DNA of 49,954 nt from Dimargaris cristalligena (taxonomy: Eukaryota; Kickxellomycota; Dimargaritomycetes; Dimargaritales; Dimargaritaceae): positions 1 to 49,954 of the forward strand of contig JANBQC010000159.1 in the NCBI GenBank assembly GCA_027576995.1, given 5' to 3'. How positions within the stretch are numbered: position 1 is the stretch's first letter; each line of letters begins with the position of its first letter. Shown here piece after piece: positions 35,993 to 49,343 of the stretch. The notes beneath the pieces are model-generated. The model had not been told where the DNA came from, did no database searches, and saw nothing but the letters and a program-made list of their open reading frames with translations. Position numbers and translations under genes: made by a program.

Positions 35993-37870
35993 CTATTTGC
36001 TTGCATGTTCCTCTGACCCAACCACTGACACCGTCTTACGACGGGTCACCCGTTCCAGATCCGCCGTGGCGGTTGATGAAGCGGTATCAGCGGCCGGTTT
36101 GGCTTGATCAGCCTCGGTTTTGGTCTTCTTATCCTTAGCAGCCGGGGTCTCCGTGGACTTGGGCATGAAGGCGGTGAGAATCATGTTCAGGATCCAGGCC
36201 ATGGCCACGAAGAGCATGCCAATGATACCCGCCACACGCGGTTGATCGGCAATGGCCTTGCCAATGTCCTGGCGGGCGGCCTCGACCAGACGAGTGGCGT
36301 CCTTGACGAACTGACGGTACTGGTAACGGGCAAAGTTAATGAAGTCGCGCGGATCGGGCATAACCTCGTCGTTGCCGGCGGCGGCTGCCTTTTCCTTGGC
36401 CAGTTTAGCCTCTTCGACTTCATGCTTGGGTACCCAGGCTTCGGCGGCCAGAGCTTCGGCCTGGTCCACGGACTGACCCACGTAGATGTTGTCAAACAGA
36501 ATCTGATCCTGGATGGTCCACAGCTCAAACCCAGCGCCGACAATAGGGGTCATGCCGATGGCAGGCTGCTTGTCTTCGAAGTAGTCGGGGTTGGCAATCT
36601 TACGGGGGGCCCATACGCCCTTGTAGGCCGGGTTGGCAATCATAGGGGCGCTCCACTTACCCTTATAAGCCGGGTTTTCCATCATGGGGCGCTCCCATTT
36701 ACCGCACCCAGACGCCTTTTGGCACTTGGGGTTGGCGATCATCCGGGGCTCGTAGTCACCGTCCTCGTCTTCGTCCCATTCTTCGGGCATGACGTCTTCC
36801 GGGTCGGGAATTTCGAGGGGCTCGTTGTCCAACCAATCGGCCGGCTTTTCGGCCTTGACGTTGGGGATCCGCTTGGGGGCGTTCTCGTCCCAGTCGGCGG
36901 GCTTGGTGGCCTTAGGATCAGGGATCTGAGACTCCAGCACCCAGTCGTCGGGCATGCGGTCGTTGGGATCATCAATCTCAGCGGGCGGGTTGATGGGGGG
37001 GTCCATATCGGTGAGCAGATTGCCATTTCGGACGGCGCGGTTATTGATGCGGATCTCGAAGCTGTTGTCGGGGTTCACAATGAGCGTGTACAGCACGGTG
37101 GTCTGGCCAATCATGGCGGCGGGTGGGTTGGTAAGGTGCTTTTCAGTAACCTCCCCAGTCTTGGGGTTACGGTGCCGCAGGATGAAATGCACCTTGTTGG
37201 AGGAACCGCAACGGTCGGGACCGAACATGATGGTGTACGGGGTCTTGTCGTTAAACTGGGTGGGGTCAAAGGCCGCGTCGGCTTGGCTGATCAGTTTGAT
37301 GTAGGCGCCGCCGCACTCGAGAGAGTTCTGGAACTTGACTTCGTATTGGACCACCAGAGGCTTGTCCTTAATAACCAGGGGGTGCTCAAAAGGTACCGAA
37401 ATGGCGTGGTGAGCGGCAGCGGTGGACAACACTAGGCCATGGTCGCCTTTGAAATAGGGTTCAGCCAAAGGTTCCAGAATTTTCCAAATACCGGTGTAAC
37501 GGCTTTCTTCTTCCTTGCCGTCCTCCTTCTTGGTGGCTTCGCTCTTGACCCATTTGCCAAAGTCGCCGTTAGCGAACTGTTCCAAAAAGAAGGCGTCGAT
37601 TTTAGAGGGCTGGTGGGGTTCAAATATTAAGGGGTAATGGTATACGAGTGAGGGCTTGGTTAATGGGGTTGCCGCGAAATGGCGGAAGAATTAACACAAA
37701 GTAGCCACGGGCCTTGTCTAGGCCAACTATTTAAGGATGGGGAGTGCAATTTAGAAGGGATGACGTACCGTGAATTGACCCAGGGTGAACTCCTCATTGG
37801 CGACGGAGTCCTGGTTGTGGGCGGCCGCGAGGGCGACCAAAGCGGCCAGGGTTAGCAGATTGTACTTCAT
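35993..37870 (-). CDS. CNX1: Calnexin, ER membrane lectin chaperone
   Basis: Two exons, complement(37769..37870) and complement(35993..37609), give 572 residues. Exon 1 encodes the signal peptide (MKYNLLTLAALVALAAA) and the first mature residues, and ends at a GTACGT donor; the second exon opens with PSKIDAFFLEQF. Calnexin binds monoglucosylated N-glycans and holds folding glycoproteins in the ER. The lectin domain carries the conserved cysteines (LECGGAYIK and PDRCGSSNKVH). The P-domain has four type-1 repeats (IDDP..MPDDW, IPDP..KPADW, IPNV..KPADW, IPDP..MPEEW) and type-2 repeats (GKWERPMMENP, GKWSAPMIANP, GVWAPRKIANP), with the Cys pair in CQKASGCG. A transmembrane helix (about 484-505) precedes a Lys/Ala-rich cytosolic tail with RRKTVS, a possible kinase site, ending HASK; no RKxRRE-type ER signal is seen. 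Confidence 0.97.
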
Positions 37871-38094
37871 GATCACTGAAGTGGCTCAGATGGGAGGGCG
37901 GCTATTCAGGGAATGTATTCAAAGGAAGTGGGGGCAAATATACAGGAAGAATAAGCGGGACGAGTTCGTGAAAAGCGCTCACTTGATAAAGCCAGGCAAA
38001 CTACACAACAGTTAAGAGGACAAAGGGTATAGTAGTAGAGAGCAAAGGAACCAGTGGGATGAATACGGGGGCGCTGAGCTGGAAATTGATGATC

Positions 38095-38102
38095 CTTATA
38101 TA
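38095..38102 (-). promoter_or_regulatory. TATA box of the calnexin gene
   Basis: On the minus strand TATATAAG lies about 225 bases upstream of the calnexin start codon. Confidence 0.4.
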
Positions 38103-38733
38103 TCAACACGGCTTAGTGTATATGCGCATACAAGTAGCAACAGGGGAAGCTGCGCGTGGACTGTTTCAGTAGGGCAGTGAGGGCGGCCAGTCCATTGGGC
38201 GGAGCCCCTATTTATCAGTACCGTATATTTCGCCCATTGCCCCGTCGTAGATATGGGCACTGCCCTTACTTGTCTTTCCCTGGAATAGCTAGCTCTGTCG
38301 TCTCATCTGCCATGTGGATGATGGGTCCCGTGCCCTCCCGCAAGCTGCTGGCCCTGCCAGTTCCCCAGGCCAAAAGCCTACCTACTCCCTCACATCTTAC
38401 GTGGTTGGTCCCAAACTGCTCTCCCATCCGTCCCCACTTCCACCCATTCCACCACTCCCCTTGGCCCTCTTCTATCTGCGTATAGCCCTCGCCTCCGGAA
38501 GAAGTGCATTTGAAACGACTGCCTGCCTAGCTTTGAACCTTTCCCCGCCTTACCTAAGTGTTCGCCATCTCATTTGTCATAGTCAAAGTTGTCTTCAAAC
38601 CTCTCGATTCGCTTGACTTCCTTCCATACCTAAACATCCAGCACCTATATATCTACCCGGTTACACACACCCTTTAACACTTCCTCGCCCTCCTGGTTTA
38701 CCAAACCCTCGTCCAATTTCCGAGCCCATCACC

Positions 38734-41191
38734 ATGGCGTCCATGCTAGATAAGGATAAAAAGAAGATGCAAGAGCGTCACGAAAAGATTCTGGTGGCCA
38801 TGACCAAGGAACCCGCCAATGCACTTTGCGCGGACTGTGGTCAACCCGGTAAGTGCTTAGTATCTGCTTGTAAATGCACCAAAGCCGAATTGTGGTGCAC
38901 CATTAGTAAAATGGCATTAGCTTTAGTTTTGATTTGGCCCCCTTGCTTTCTTACCTGTCTATCCCAAAATCACTAACCCGGTGTTCGCTTGGGTGAATTT
39001 GTATTATCTCTACCTGGTCGCAGGCCCTCGCTGGGCATCGTGGAATATCGGGGTATTTCTTTGCATCCGATGCAGCGGTTTTCATCGTAAGATGGGTACT
39101 CACATTTCCAAAGTAAAATCCATTTCGTTGGATGTCTGGACTGCCGAGCAAATCGAGGTAAGTCACTGTTCCCATTTCTTGGCACCTTCCTTTGACTGGT
39201 GTTTATTTATGCAGTACCATTCCGTGTCCGCTTAAACGCAGCCATGCTTATACATTCGGCTCAATATATACCATAATTATCTTGTTTTTTACAATCCGCG
39301 ATCCAGGCCATTCAAGCAAAGGGCAACGCCAAAGTCAATGCCCAATACAACCCCAATGCCGAACTTCACCCTCCCCCGTCGGGTGATCGGTAGGTCATTC
39401 TTTTCATTAATATTTTGAAATACGTAATGTGGCACTGCTCCGGATATTTCCTCCGCCAGAACTCGCTTCCTCGCCGTTCTCGGGTAACGGATGCAGCCGC
39501 AAGGGATACAATTACCCAGATGGAATGTCTTGACTTAGTGTGGTTCTCTAATACCCGATTACCATGCCTATTTAATTGTCACAATCATATTTATCGGCCA
39601 CTTCTTTGGTACCACCTCTATTTAGCGAGATGGAGCAATACATTCGTAACAAATACGAGCGCCGCCTATTCATGACGCAGTCTTCCCGTGTAAGTACCCC
39701 CACCCTTACTCACCCAATATTAGATGGTTCTATTTTAGGACCCATGTCTATGGATCTAGCCGGGCCTTGATAAATTTCTACGCTCTGTCTAATACGGCCT
39801 ACAACATAAAAGGTTTCAAATTGTCGGCATTGCTAATTATTAACCTACTCCCTCGCATATCCCCTATACGCCCATGCCAAACCCCATGTACTATATCAGG
39901 AGGACCGCAGTGAATCTTCAAGCTCTAGACCCCCGACCGGCTCCTCAAGAGCTGCGATTGGCATTTCTGATACCAGCATGTCCAAGCTCCGTTCCATGGG
40001 GTTCACCGATGATACCCGTAATGCCCAGGCCCTTCGTCGCAGCCATGGTAACCTGGAACGGGCGATTGATATATTGGTTTCCGAAGCCCCTTTGTCGCAA
40101 CCCGTGTCCCGCACCTCGTCACGTACTGGCGCGAGCACCCCGGCCCCACCGGCCCCCAAGGCCGACCCGATGATCGATCTCCTTGGGTTGGACGACGGGT
40201 TCAGTGCAGCCTCTCCGGCCGCCAGTGCCGGTGTAAATACGAATTTAGTGTCAGGTACCCCCAAGTCGCCCTTATCGGCCACACCTAGTGGTGGGTCGTC
40301 CATCCGTACCCAAACTACTACTCAACTCAGTGGTCTTTTCCCGCCTCCCCCTGGCATGAGTAGCGGGCTTGGGTCAATGAGCAAGGCTCCGGTCGCAGCA
40401 CCGGCCGCCCCGGCTCAAGACACCGACGCTTCGGGATTTTCGGACTTTGGCCAGTTCACCGACTCGTCCTTCTTCAACCAAACCGCCCCTGCTCCCGCCG
40501 CCCCAGGTAAATAAACTGATTTGTACCATAGTGTCCTCCCCTATACTAAAGCAATGCGCTCAAAGAGCAGCCAACTTTGATGCTCCGTAAACAGCCGCAT
40601 CAACAGCGCTAGGTGCGGTATTGGTTTATGGTATATCCCTCCCTCTTAGTTTATGTAATCTAACCATTTTCATGCACTTTTGATTTAATTTGGCCAATCT
40701 CAGCGAATTCCCAACCACCCACCAGCGGCCGTTTTGATAAAAACTCGATTCTTTCGCTCTATTCGTCAGGCAATACCCAGCGGACGATGCAACCCATGGC
40801 CAGCCAACTCTCTAATTCAATGGCCGGCATGTCACTTGCCGGTGGCCATGGTGGTGTCAATCCTACCACTTCGTGGATGCAACAACCCACCTCGCCGGCT
40901 CACCCGCCGCAAACGTCGTCGTCGACACCGGCCTCGTCTTTCGGATTCCAACAGTTCGCTGGTTTCCAGTCGGCATCAGCCAATACGCCTCTCTCGTCCT
41001 CCCGCAGTCCTGTTTCCAGCGGAACTCAGCCTCAACAGGCCTCGGGCGGTTCATTAATGGATTTCGGTGACTCTTTCTCGGCCTTCTCAAGTGCCCCCAC
41101 TACGAAAAATACCGCCGCTTCGTCGGCCAAGTCCCCTGGCCTCAAGTCGAATAAAGATTTATTTGGTGAATTCAGCGATCTCTTGCGTTAA
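38734..41191 (+). CDS. ArfGAP with UBA domain (SMAP/Age2/Gts1-like)
   Basis: Six exons, 38734..38848, 39024..39157, 39307..39389, 39626..39689, 39900..40506 and 40704..41191, give 496 residues. ArfGAPs switch off Arf GTPases on Golgi and endosomal membranes. The zinc finger is CADC (residues 33-36) and CIRC, and the arginine finger lies in [18 protein letters not shown]. The GAP domain ends near [15 protein letters not shown] domain follows (about 155-195: [25 protein letters not shown]). [10 protein letters not shown] resembles a clathrin box. [11 protein letters not shown] matches the DKILSLY-type motif of SMAP/Age2 proteins. The remainder is a Ser/Pro/Gln-rich coat-interaction tail with [12 protein letters not shown] and LFGEFSDLL motifs. 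ArfGAP plus UBA recalls yeast Gts1, while the LSLY motif recalls SMAP, so I leave the symbol open. Confidence 0.94.
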
Positions 41192-41499
41192 TTTCCGGTC
41201 AACTCGCCTCGGAATTTGAGTACCCATTTGAAGATAGACTGCTCTATTTCGGACCCGCTAATGCTTGGCTGTAACTTTTACCGGCACACTTTTTCGCATC
41301 TTATACATCCCTACTTCCTTCGTTTATCAATATATATCTTCGCTCTAGTATAATTCGGTTTGTTTTCAGTGATTGCATATAAGCAGCCATCGGTTGGTGT
41401 ATTAGAATATATTCCCCCTTCCCTTCGCGCGTAGCTCGTAGTTCTATACATTTACTATGTCCGTTATGTTGGCATATCCTTTCTTGTAGCCCCGTCCCC

Positions 41500-41505
41500 A
41501 ATAAA
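41500..41505 (+). terminator. Polyadenylation signal AATAAA
   Basis: AATAAA lies about 310 bases after the ArfGAP stop codon, following a T/C-rich 3' region. Confidence 0.35.
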
Positions 41506-42016
41506 TTATTATACTACCTCTAAAGCGCATCCTGTTCAAAGGCAATTACGCTCGTCGAGTTTGGGGGTTTCAGACGTTTAACCACTATTTCACAGTTACA
41601 TATTCACACTATATCCAACTCTCAGTACAATCGTATACAACCCCTTCTCCATACACTTTGATTTTAATCATTGGTTTATTTTGACCCGAGTCTGGGCCGT
41701 TCTTTCCCTAGGCACCTCGAGATATCGGACCATTAGCCACCTTATAGCTCGGTGGTCTTATTTGAATACCCCTGCATGTAGAAAAACACAGTGCCAATGG
41801 CATCGTTTCGAGAACCAGATACCGTTTTTGCTATAGATTATATTAAAATACTTTTTGTGAAACTATAGGTGACTGTGAGGCGCTATGAGGGGGCGCTAGG
41901 CTTGGTCTGCCGACTCAGCCCTCCCTACTAAACACATACTACCCATGTCATACAGCTGTGCGCCTGTCGTGGTCGTCTGGGATTGTTCCCATTTTCTTTT
42001 CTTGGTTCGTATTTTT

Positions 42017-42036
42017 ACATACATACATACATACAT
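42017..42036. repeat. (ACAT)5 tetranucleotide repeat
   Basis: Five tandem ACAT units lie in intergenic DNA, followed by a T/A-rich stretch. Confidence 0.8.
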
Positions 42037-43162
42037 TTTAAAAAAAAGAATCCGCGAAGATTTATCGATCGCTTAACTCATTATTTGACCTGTCTACACT
42101 CCCCGGCTCCACTAGTGCGACGGATATTGGGTTGAAGTGGACTTTGGACGTGGCGAAGCTCTATAGCCCCAAGGGTGGAATATTCGGCTCTTTACAATTA
42201 TCGAAAAATCGGAAATTCATAGCCAGTGGTCTTCAGCTCGAGCGACCAAGCCCTGTACCTTTACCGTAGCCAATGGTAGATTTTGCACCTCCCTTCTTTG
42301 TAACACCATAAACTCCACAACCAACCACAATTGGTTAGGCCGAGGAAAGGGGGGACGTGGGCCCTCCCCCTTTCCGCCACCTACAGCCGCCATTGTGCCG
42401 GAGACGATAGAATTAACCGACTAGGCTTGTTGAAACCATGCGGGCTTTATTCAATAGTCCCCATCATTGCTTCGGTGGATTTAAAATTAGAGTAGTCGGC
42501 GAGCTACTTAGCCTCCATAGCTTTGTCCGTATTCAAGGGGGGTGAGCCTACATTTACAACCGGGATCTCTAGACTACACACGCACCCCAGTCCTGTATTT
42601 AGTAAATCGTTTTGGGGCTAGGTCAGCTGAAATGGTCAGTCATTTGGTTGCCATAATTTCGCATTTCACTAATGGAAGATTGGTATAGCATGAAACCCCT
42701 AATGACCCAGTGGCCGAATCTCTCTATAAACCGCCATTTTTATTTCGGGACCACACTATAGTGGACTCTCCTACTCCTTTTCTTTTCGACAGATCACTCG
42801 GGAAATTACGAATAAAAACACACACACATCTACAGATTCGTGAAATAGAGTGTGACGAAAAATACAAGGCGAAACCCCAGTCCATCCAAGAGGGAATCAA
42901 AGAATAGTCCATGGACGAGTAATTGGTTATATTTATAGTCTAGAAAAGCTGCTCTATAGGAATTGGCCTTTTCTCTGGTCAGACTAACACCACGGCTTGA
43001 GAAACACTTATTTAAGTGAGGGTCACCCTCCCTACCCGGTTACTTTTTTATGTCTATTACCCCCAATATTTAGTGACTTTGGGACTTATTTATACCTCAG
43101 ATTATATTACCTCTCACTCGATTTCATCGCTTGAGCATTACTGCCGTTTCATTTGGTTAGCT

Positions 43163-45075
43163 ATGCGCATTTCAATCACCTTGGTAAGCAGTAGGGCCGG
43201 TGTCTTTTTTGACTTGGGTTAAATCTACAAACACTGTGAACTTACTATTCAATTTAGTTCCCCATACCCTTTATGGTGCTTCTTTCGTTTAGCACGACTT
43301 TTCTGAGCGAGTTATATAACCGAGCTACCCCCACAATCTTCAACTAAAATGGTATTTTTATACGTATACGTCACTCGTTATTTTGTGAACAAACTTACTT
43401 TAGGTCATATTATTTGGGTTTATGGTGGGGCGAGTCACTGAAATTAGGGCCATGCCTGGCAACCTAGACACCAATACAAACCTTGTAAGAAGTCGGTCTT
43501 TAACGAATCCATCTACGTGGCTCCGCAGATCTTCGTCAGCTAACCGTAATGTAATCCCTGAGGGGATAGTAAAAGACGAAGCCACAACCCCTTCAATCCA
43601 GGACAGCGGGGAAGTCTGTGACTTGTCTATTTACCAAGACGAATGGAACAAGCGGGAAGTCGTCGATGAAAGAGAATTGGAGGAGCACAAGGTCCTGCGC
43701 AAGTAAGTCGCGCATTAGATTATATATATATATATATATTCCGTTGGTAGATACCTAGTTAATGTCCTTTTAAGGTAGTATGTTTTTCTTCCGGGGGCTA
43801 TGTCATTTCGGCCCTCAGATAGGTACCTCTTCAACTTCACATGCAGTCGAATAGGTGTTAGTGGATAAGAATTTGACTAAATTGTATTGCTCAACCATGA
43901 CTTTGCCCCCTTACCCCCTTGGTCGCTATACCGCCCCTTCCCATAATTATTTATTCGACCCATTAGTTTGGCGTTTGCTGCATACCTTCCGTTAGCCATT
44001 ATGGTGCACGAGCTCAGTCTGAATGATAATTTTAATGCCGACGCCATCAGGCCTTTTACGGGTTCAACGACTACTGCCTGCCATGGTTTCGTGGCCGCTG
44101 ACAAAGCAGGCGAGAATATATACGTCGCTTTCCGTGGGTCCACGCCGGATTCTTGGGCCACATTTTTTTACGATTCGCTCGGTTGGCCAGACTCCTGGGC
44201 CGATTACCCCGAAACAAAAATCCATTACGGATATCTGTGGTTATATAGCCAATGCATTGCCCCTTACTTGGGCGCACTTAATGAAGTAGCACAGCAAAAC
44301 ACCGATGCCACTGTCCATTTTGTGGGCCATTCACTCGGCGGTGGTAAGTATCTATAGCCAGTTTTTATTTGTTCATTAGATTGTTTCCCCCGTGCTCATC
44401 GCAGTTCATTGCACATTGGCAATATTTTGTAACTAAACACCCCCATAGTGTATACGTCTAGTCCAGAAAACACGGGTTGGCAAGCTGACACGGCGTGCCG
44501 TGAATATCACAGTGAAAGAAAAAACCTTGCGATATCAGATTGGACTGAGTATTGCGTACAATATTGATGAGCCCGGCTATCTAACCCGCCTTCAATGTAT
44601 AATTTGTTATTTTTTATCACCTCTGGCAGCTATTGCTACATTAGCAGCATTCGACTACCCGCTTCAGCTAAGGGGAAAGCCCCCGCATGAATACAGGGTG
44701 ACTACGTTTGGAAGCCCTCCAGTCGGGAATGACGTATTTGTACGTTTATACAATAACCGACATATTCCAACCGTATTAATCACATCGGGATTTGACCTGA
44801 TTCCCAACGCTAGCTTCTTGAAAACTTACTTACATGTCAGGAACGAGATTTACGTCCTCCCTGGCGGAAAACGCACCATCAAATGTAAATACGATACCAT
44901 GTTTCTAGAAAGCGACCCGTTTTGCTCTCCCGATGTGTCCCTTATGAAATGTCGGCTCATAGACCATAGCGTTTTTTGGGGCCTAATTGACTTTATCCCG
45001 TACAACCCCAGTAAAACCAAGTTTATTCTACCGATTAGCAAAACCCAGCTGAACTCATCTCTGGGAATTCTGTAA
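43163..45075 (+). CDS. Secreted class 3 lipase
   Basis: Four exons, 43163..43183, 43404..43702, 43967..44343 and 44630..45075, give 380 residues. The tiny first exon encodes only MRISITL; joined to exon 2 it gives a signal peptide (MRISITLVILFGFMVGRV), which decides the start. A propeptide-like Arg/Ser/Glu-rich segment (about 25-105) precedes the alpha/beta-hydrolase domain. Class 3 features are YVAFRGSTPDSWATFF with the oxyanion region, the nucleophile elbow VGHSLGGA (Ser229), the acid in SGFDLIP (Asp288) and the histidine in IDHSVFWG (His345). A conserved TFGSPPVGN lies between. Extracellular triacylglycerol hydrolysis is the family role. Codon use is more AT-rich than in the housekeeping genes upstream, consistent with lower expression or a more recently expanded family. 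An AT repeat lies in intron 2. Confidence 0.93.
43721..43739. repeat. (TA)n tract in a lipase intron
   Basis: An alternating TA run of about nine units lies within the second intron of the lipase gene, shortly after the donor. Confidence 0.75.
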
Positions 45076-48000
45076 CTTGAACCATTGATGATACTGACGA
45101 AATACTCCCTAACCCCATCTACTTGTCGAGAGTCACCCGCAAATATCTCCAAGGACTCCAAAATACTAACTCCTCGCATGATTGTGTGTAGATATTGACT
45201 AATAGATTAGCTATAATAAATATTTCATACCATTCTTCCTCGTTTTCTACATTGTTTCTATCAGGAAATACTAATACAACTTCTAGAGTTATATAATACA
45301 TCTCCCAGGTAAAAGGGTCGAACTGTCATGACGTCTATTGATTTGATGTGAGTGGGTAAACTCTAAGGTGTCCCTGTGAATAACTCGGGAGGCTCTAATG
45401 GAGGAATCGTCGAATAGGGGTACTTCTAATTAAGGACAGTCCAAAAAACTAGGACATGATAAAGGAATTGAGTCAAAACAGTCAATGGCAGAGACGAGTC
45501 GATTAGTTAAAATAGCCTATAACGCATAAAAATAATATCGGCCCTACAAGCAAAGCACCGACATACTAAATCACACAGGCCTGACAGTATACCGTCACCG
45601 GGCTAATTCGTTACTTTTTTACTAAAGAGTGGAACTATGGGTGTTATTATCCGGTAAGAATTGGTTAGGTGGTTACAACAACCTGGGACTAAGATAAATC
45701 TCGCTATGAATATTGATAATTAAAAGAAATATGCGAATACAATATTTTCTAAAATACTCCTGGTATAACCAAGAGAAATCGCAAAACATCATTCCAGAAA
45801 ATAGCCTGGCGTTAATAATCGAATCATATAAGTATCAGTGTAAATGTAAATGTAAGTGCCGTTTTCTAAGTAATATCCAGGCATGTCAACTGGACCAATT
45901 ATGGAAGGCTCCCTAGCTAAAAATACACCTGCCAGTATTGTTTCATCGTGGTATATTTGGTTAATTGTCACGCATCCCTTCTTTATGCGTACCCCGCCCC
46001 GCTTGGCCACATATTGACTTCCGAGCTCCATCAAGTGAAATTGCTCCCGTTTGTCCTTTTGCGGCTGATTACTTGCAGTTTATCATGCCGATACCTTCCT
46101 GTCCCTGTATTCGATGTGCTATTTGACGGATACCTTTCTCTCCCACGATTTTTATTGAACACTCTAATGGGGAATCGTCCGACTAACGGCAGTTTATCTA
46201 TTGCAATTCTTCTACCCTTTCCCGACATACTGAACAATGAGGAAATCACATAGAAAGGTAGTGAGTCCTATAGTAATGGATTGGCTTAACCCATAGTCGA
46301 GATTATCGAAACCAACTACAGTAAGATCAACCATGAACCTTGTTGCACTAGACTACCCGCTTGAATTTACCGGCCAAACAGTGACTAAGAATGATTGCAA
46401 AGCCCGATTCTTTACAATGATATATCAACCTGCCAGGGATAAGCTCCATGATTGTCTCCATGGTTAGGGCCCGCCACAGCCTAGAACTCCTTAGGTGTAG
46501 CTTGCTTGCACAGTCGCACCTACGGTCCAGGAAATCACAAAATTACTACTATAGAGCCCACCATATATACATCTGACATTCGTAGTCCGTGTAGCCTGAT
46601 GTCTATGTGACTCTGACTCCTTCACATCAAACCTCCATTCATATAAAATGTTTGCCCAATGGAAGGCTAGGGTCTAGGTTGTTTGATTTACAGGGATGAC
46701 GAGTGATGGACAAATCCAGGGGCCATTTCTAGTAAGGATTGACACGTCAAACGACCATTCACATTCGTAGTTTACTATTATACCCACCTTCACCACTGGT
46801 CAATACTCCTATGGAAACCAAGAGCTATTCGACTGAGCTCTTGCCAGTGTTGCCGGACGTGACTAGGGAGGAGGAGGGCATGGAACCAAGGAAAATAAGG
46901 CTCAGTGAATATTTCGAAAAAAAACAATATGTAACTTGGTATTAAATATGTAAAATATATTTTGATCATACTGGAGCAGGTCAGCTATTAGATGACAGCC
47001 CATTACTCACCGTCGAATTTTGAGGTGTCGTTCTCAGAAATGAACCAAAACCTGGTGCTTCGGAGGTATTTGGAAAGACCTCTCTGGGATCTGGTGTCAA
47101 TAGATGCTCATTCCAGCAGTCGCAGGTGACCGCTCGGCCACAAGCTACACGCCCCTAACGGTGGCGTTGTCCCAAATAAAAATGTAGCAGGGCCTCTGGC
47201 ATCGCATAGCCCATTGGTCAGACGGTCTCCATGTTTTCTCAGTGACCCCCGGGTTTAACTGGGATTGCATATGGATTGACCTAAAAGGACTTGAATGCAT
47301 AGCCAGTATTATAGATGCATTGGGGTCATTTACACTCAAACCCAAATCCAACCATCAAACGGGGACCTACTAGTGGTGGTCTACTTTCCATGATTACAAA
47401 TATATGGTTATATATATTACCATCCTATTTCACCATACCGGGGTTTTTTTTAGGATTTTGGCTAAAATAACCCCCTTAATAACCTTTGAAAACATGTTGT
47501 ATCTAAGGATGTGCAATCCGATAGGGCGTGTCTACAAAATAGATAACAATTCTTGTACGAAATTGATGATACGCCGACATTAGGTTGGGATATTAGTTCA
47601 ATTGCGCTATTCGGTGCTTTTGAGGTGATGAAAGGGCACTACATTGTACATTTTAAAGAGGTGCCCGACCTTTGGTCACTGGGTAAAAAAAAAGATAATT
47701 TCCGCTGTTCAGCGATGTCTTGACTACGAAGTAATATTAAATTTGGCATAGTCTGGACCATATACCACAATGAATATCTCCCGAGACAAAAGCGTCTGGT
47801 TGGTAGGTTGATAAGTTCACCAAGACACTCACCTGGGTCTATTGACATAATGGGTGGACCAATATAAACACAGATTACCGGTTGACTTCTGATTTCTGAA
47901 AATAGGGTTTAGTAAATAAGTCACATAGCCCAACATAGACGTCACTGCTACCCTTCCTTCTAAGAACAACTATTGGTTAACTAGTAACTAGGTGTTCAGA

Positions 48001-49343
48001 AGCGGGGAAAACAACTGGGCGGATTAAACGTGGACTTTCCAATTAAAAATCCTTAAAATGTGGCCGTCGGGTTCCCAGGAATTAATCCACTAGTAATAGT
48101 AGGGTATATCACCTATTGAGAGTTAAGAAATTCTATGCTTTGCCCTATCCCGGTACCTGATTGGCACTGAGCTGGTGCAGCCTGGTGAATTTCTATGCCA
48201 GGTGTGCCCAAAATGCCCTTGGGTTGGCTCAGTAATATTTTCCCAGTCGCCTGTGGATCATTAGGACCTGACTTCACTGTCTTTCTTCCTTGCCTATTGT
48301 TTCCGCACCATCTTTTTCCATAAGGATATTGCGCCAAGGCAATAGGGCCCCCCATTAATATCCACTGACTCACGGGTAGATCCCGTGTATTCTTATTGCC
48401 TAACGAGCAAACACAGGGCATGCTGGCGCACCTCGCTTGATTGACCAGAAAGGGTTAATTATCGAATCCCGGTTCTATAAAAGTAATGAGGTGAGAATTG
48501 ATGGGTGTGAGTGAGAGCGGGAGATACCCCATACGGTGGCGGCACATGGAAGCGAGCATTCAAATTGGGTAACGAACGATGATTGGCCATATTGCATGTA
48601 CATGTTTATTATAGCCAACTGGTGGTACTGATTTTGGTAATGGCCGCTTAACAGGAACTACAGAAGAGTAGGACAACTCTTATTCTTTAACTAAAGGATC
48701 CCCGAACGCCAAAGTGATACGAGCCCGTGTTTGAAAGCAGTGTCCGGATGAAATGGCAAATATATGGCCACATTGGCCCAACAATAATACTTGGGGAGTA
48801 GCTCATGGTACATTTTACATGTCTAAGTATTCACACTTAAACTTACAACACAATATATATATATATATATATATACCATATACCATATACCGTGATGTTG
48901 ATAGAAAAAATATCACTGAAGGATCGATTCTTGATGAAGCCTGTCGCGAAATTCAGGTAGGTCGTCAATACATTCGGCTCATTGTATTAGTTGGGAATGC
49001 AGGGCCTGGTTGGAAAATAAATAAGGGTGGGAATACCCATAACCGTTGGCCCACAAGTAGGGTGAGGGAGCTGTCAGATGCAGGATGAACCACCAATAAA
49101 ACGGGGAATATTATTAATATTAGAAAAGTAGCACATTGGGGGGAGGGGAAAATACACTGTAGATGACTTCAGTCCTAGTCGGAAATGATTTGCCTGGTGT
49201 GGGAACCAATTTGGTTGATCATTGCTGGAAGGTGGCATTGCCAAACCTATCGAGACAGCGAGGTTAATCATTTTCAATTACACCCTGGATATATCTGGCC
49301 CTAGTGAGTGGCCCGTAATCTAAACTAATGGACTTTCCAAAAA
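45076..49343. other. Intergenic, no gene supported
   Basis: About 4.3 kb downstream of the lipase, beginning with its 3' flank (AATAAA at 45215-45220). Several open runs of 45-100 codons occur on both strands (for example 45948-46253, 46739-46945 and 47182-47373 on plus, 48113-48421 on minus). None has a recognisable motif or a closed exon model, and runs of this length are expected by chance. An (AT)n tract lies at about 48853-48875. Confidence 0.5.
45215..45220 (+). terminator. Polyadenylation signal AATAAA
   Basis: AATAAA lies 140 bases after the lipase stop codon. Confidence 0.4.

Larger units (their letters stand above)
41192..43162. other. ArfGAP-lipase intergenic region
   Basis: About 2 kb without a supportable gene. 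It contains the ArfGAP 3' end with AATAAA at 41500, an (ACAT)5 tract at 42017-42036 followed by an A-tract, and AT-rich DNA upstream of the lipase. Confidence 0.6.

Noticed and set aside
36104..37435. 443-codon open frame on the plus strand opposite calnexin
   Set aside because: It is the antisense shadow of the GC-rich calnexin coding exon; calnexin motifs on the minus strand are unambiguous.
46739..47850. Series of short coding-like runs on the plus strand that could be chained as exons or as a frameshifted pseudogene
   Set aside because: Acceptors look reasonable, but donors are weak and phases inconsistent. Open runs of 50-70 codons are expected several times in 5 kb over six frames. No family is recognised.
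48113..48421. 102-codon minus-strand frame
   Set aside because: No motif or conserved context, and the plus strand is comparably open in patches; treated as chance.
48753..49088. 111-codon plus-strand frame with a GTAGGT donor-like site
   Set aside because: The frame runs through an (AT)n microsatellite and no partner exon could be found.
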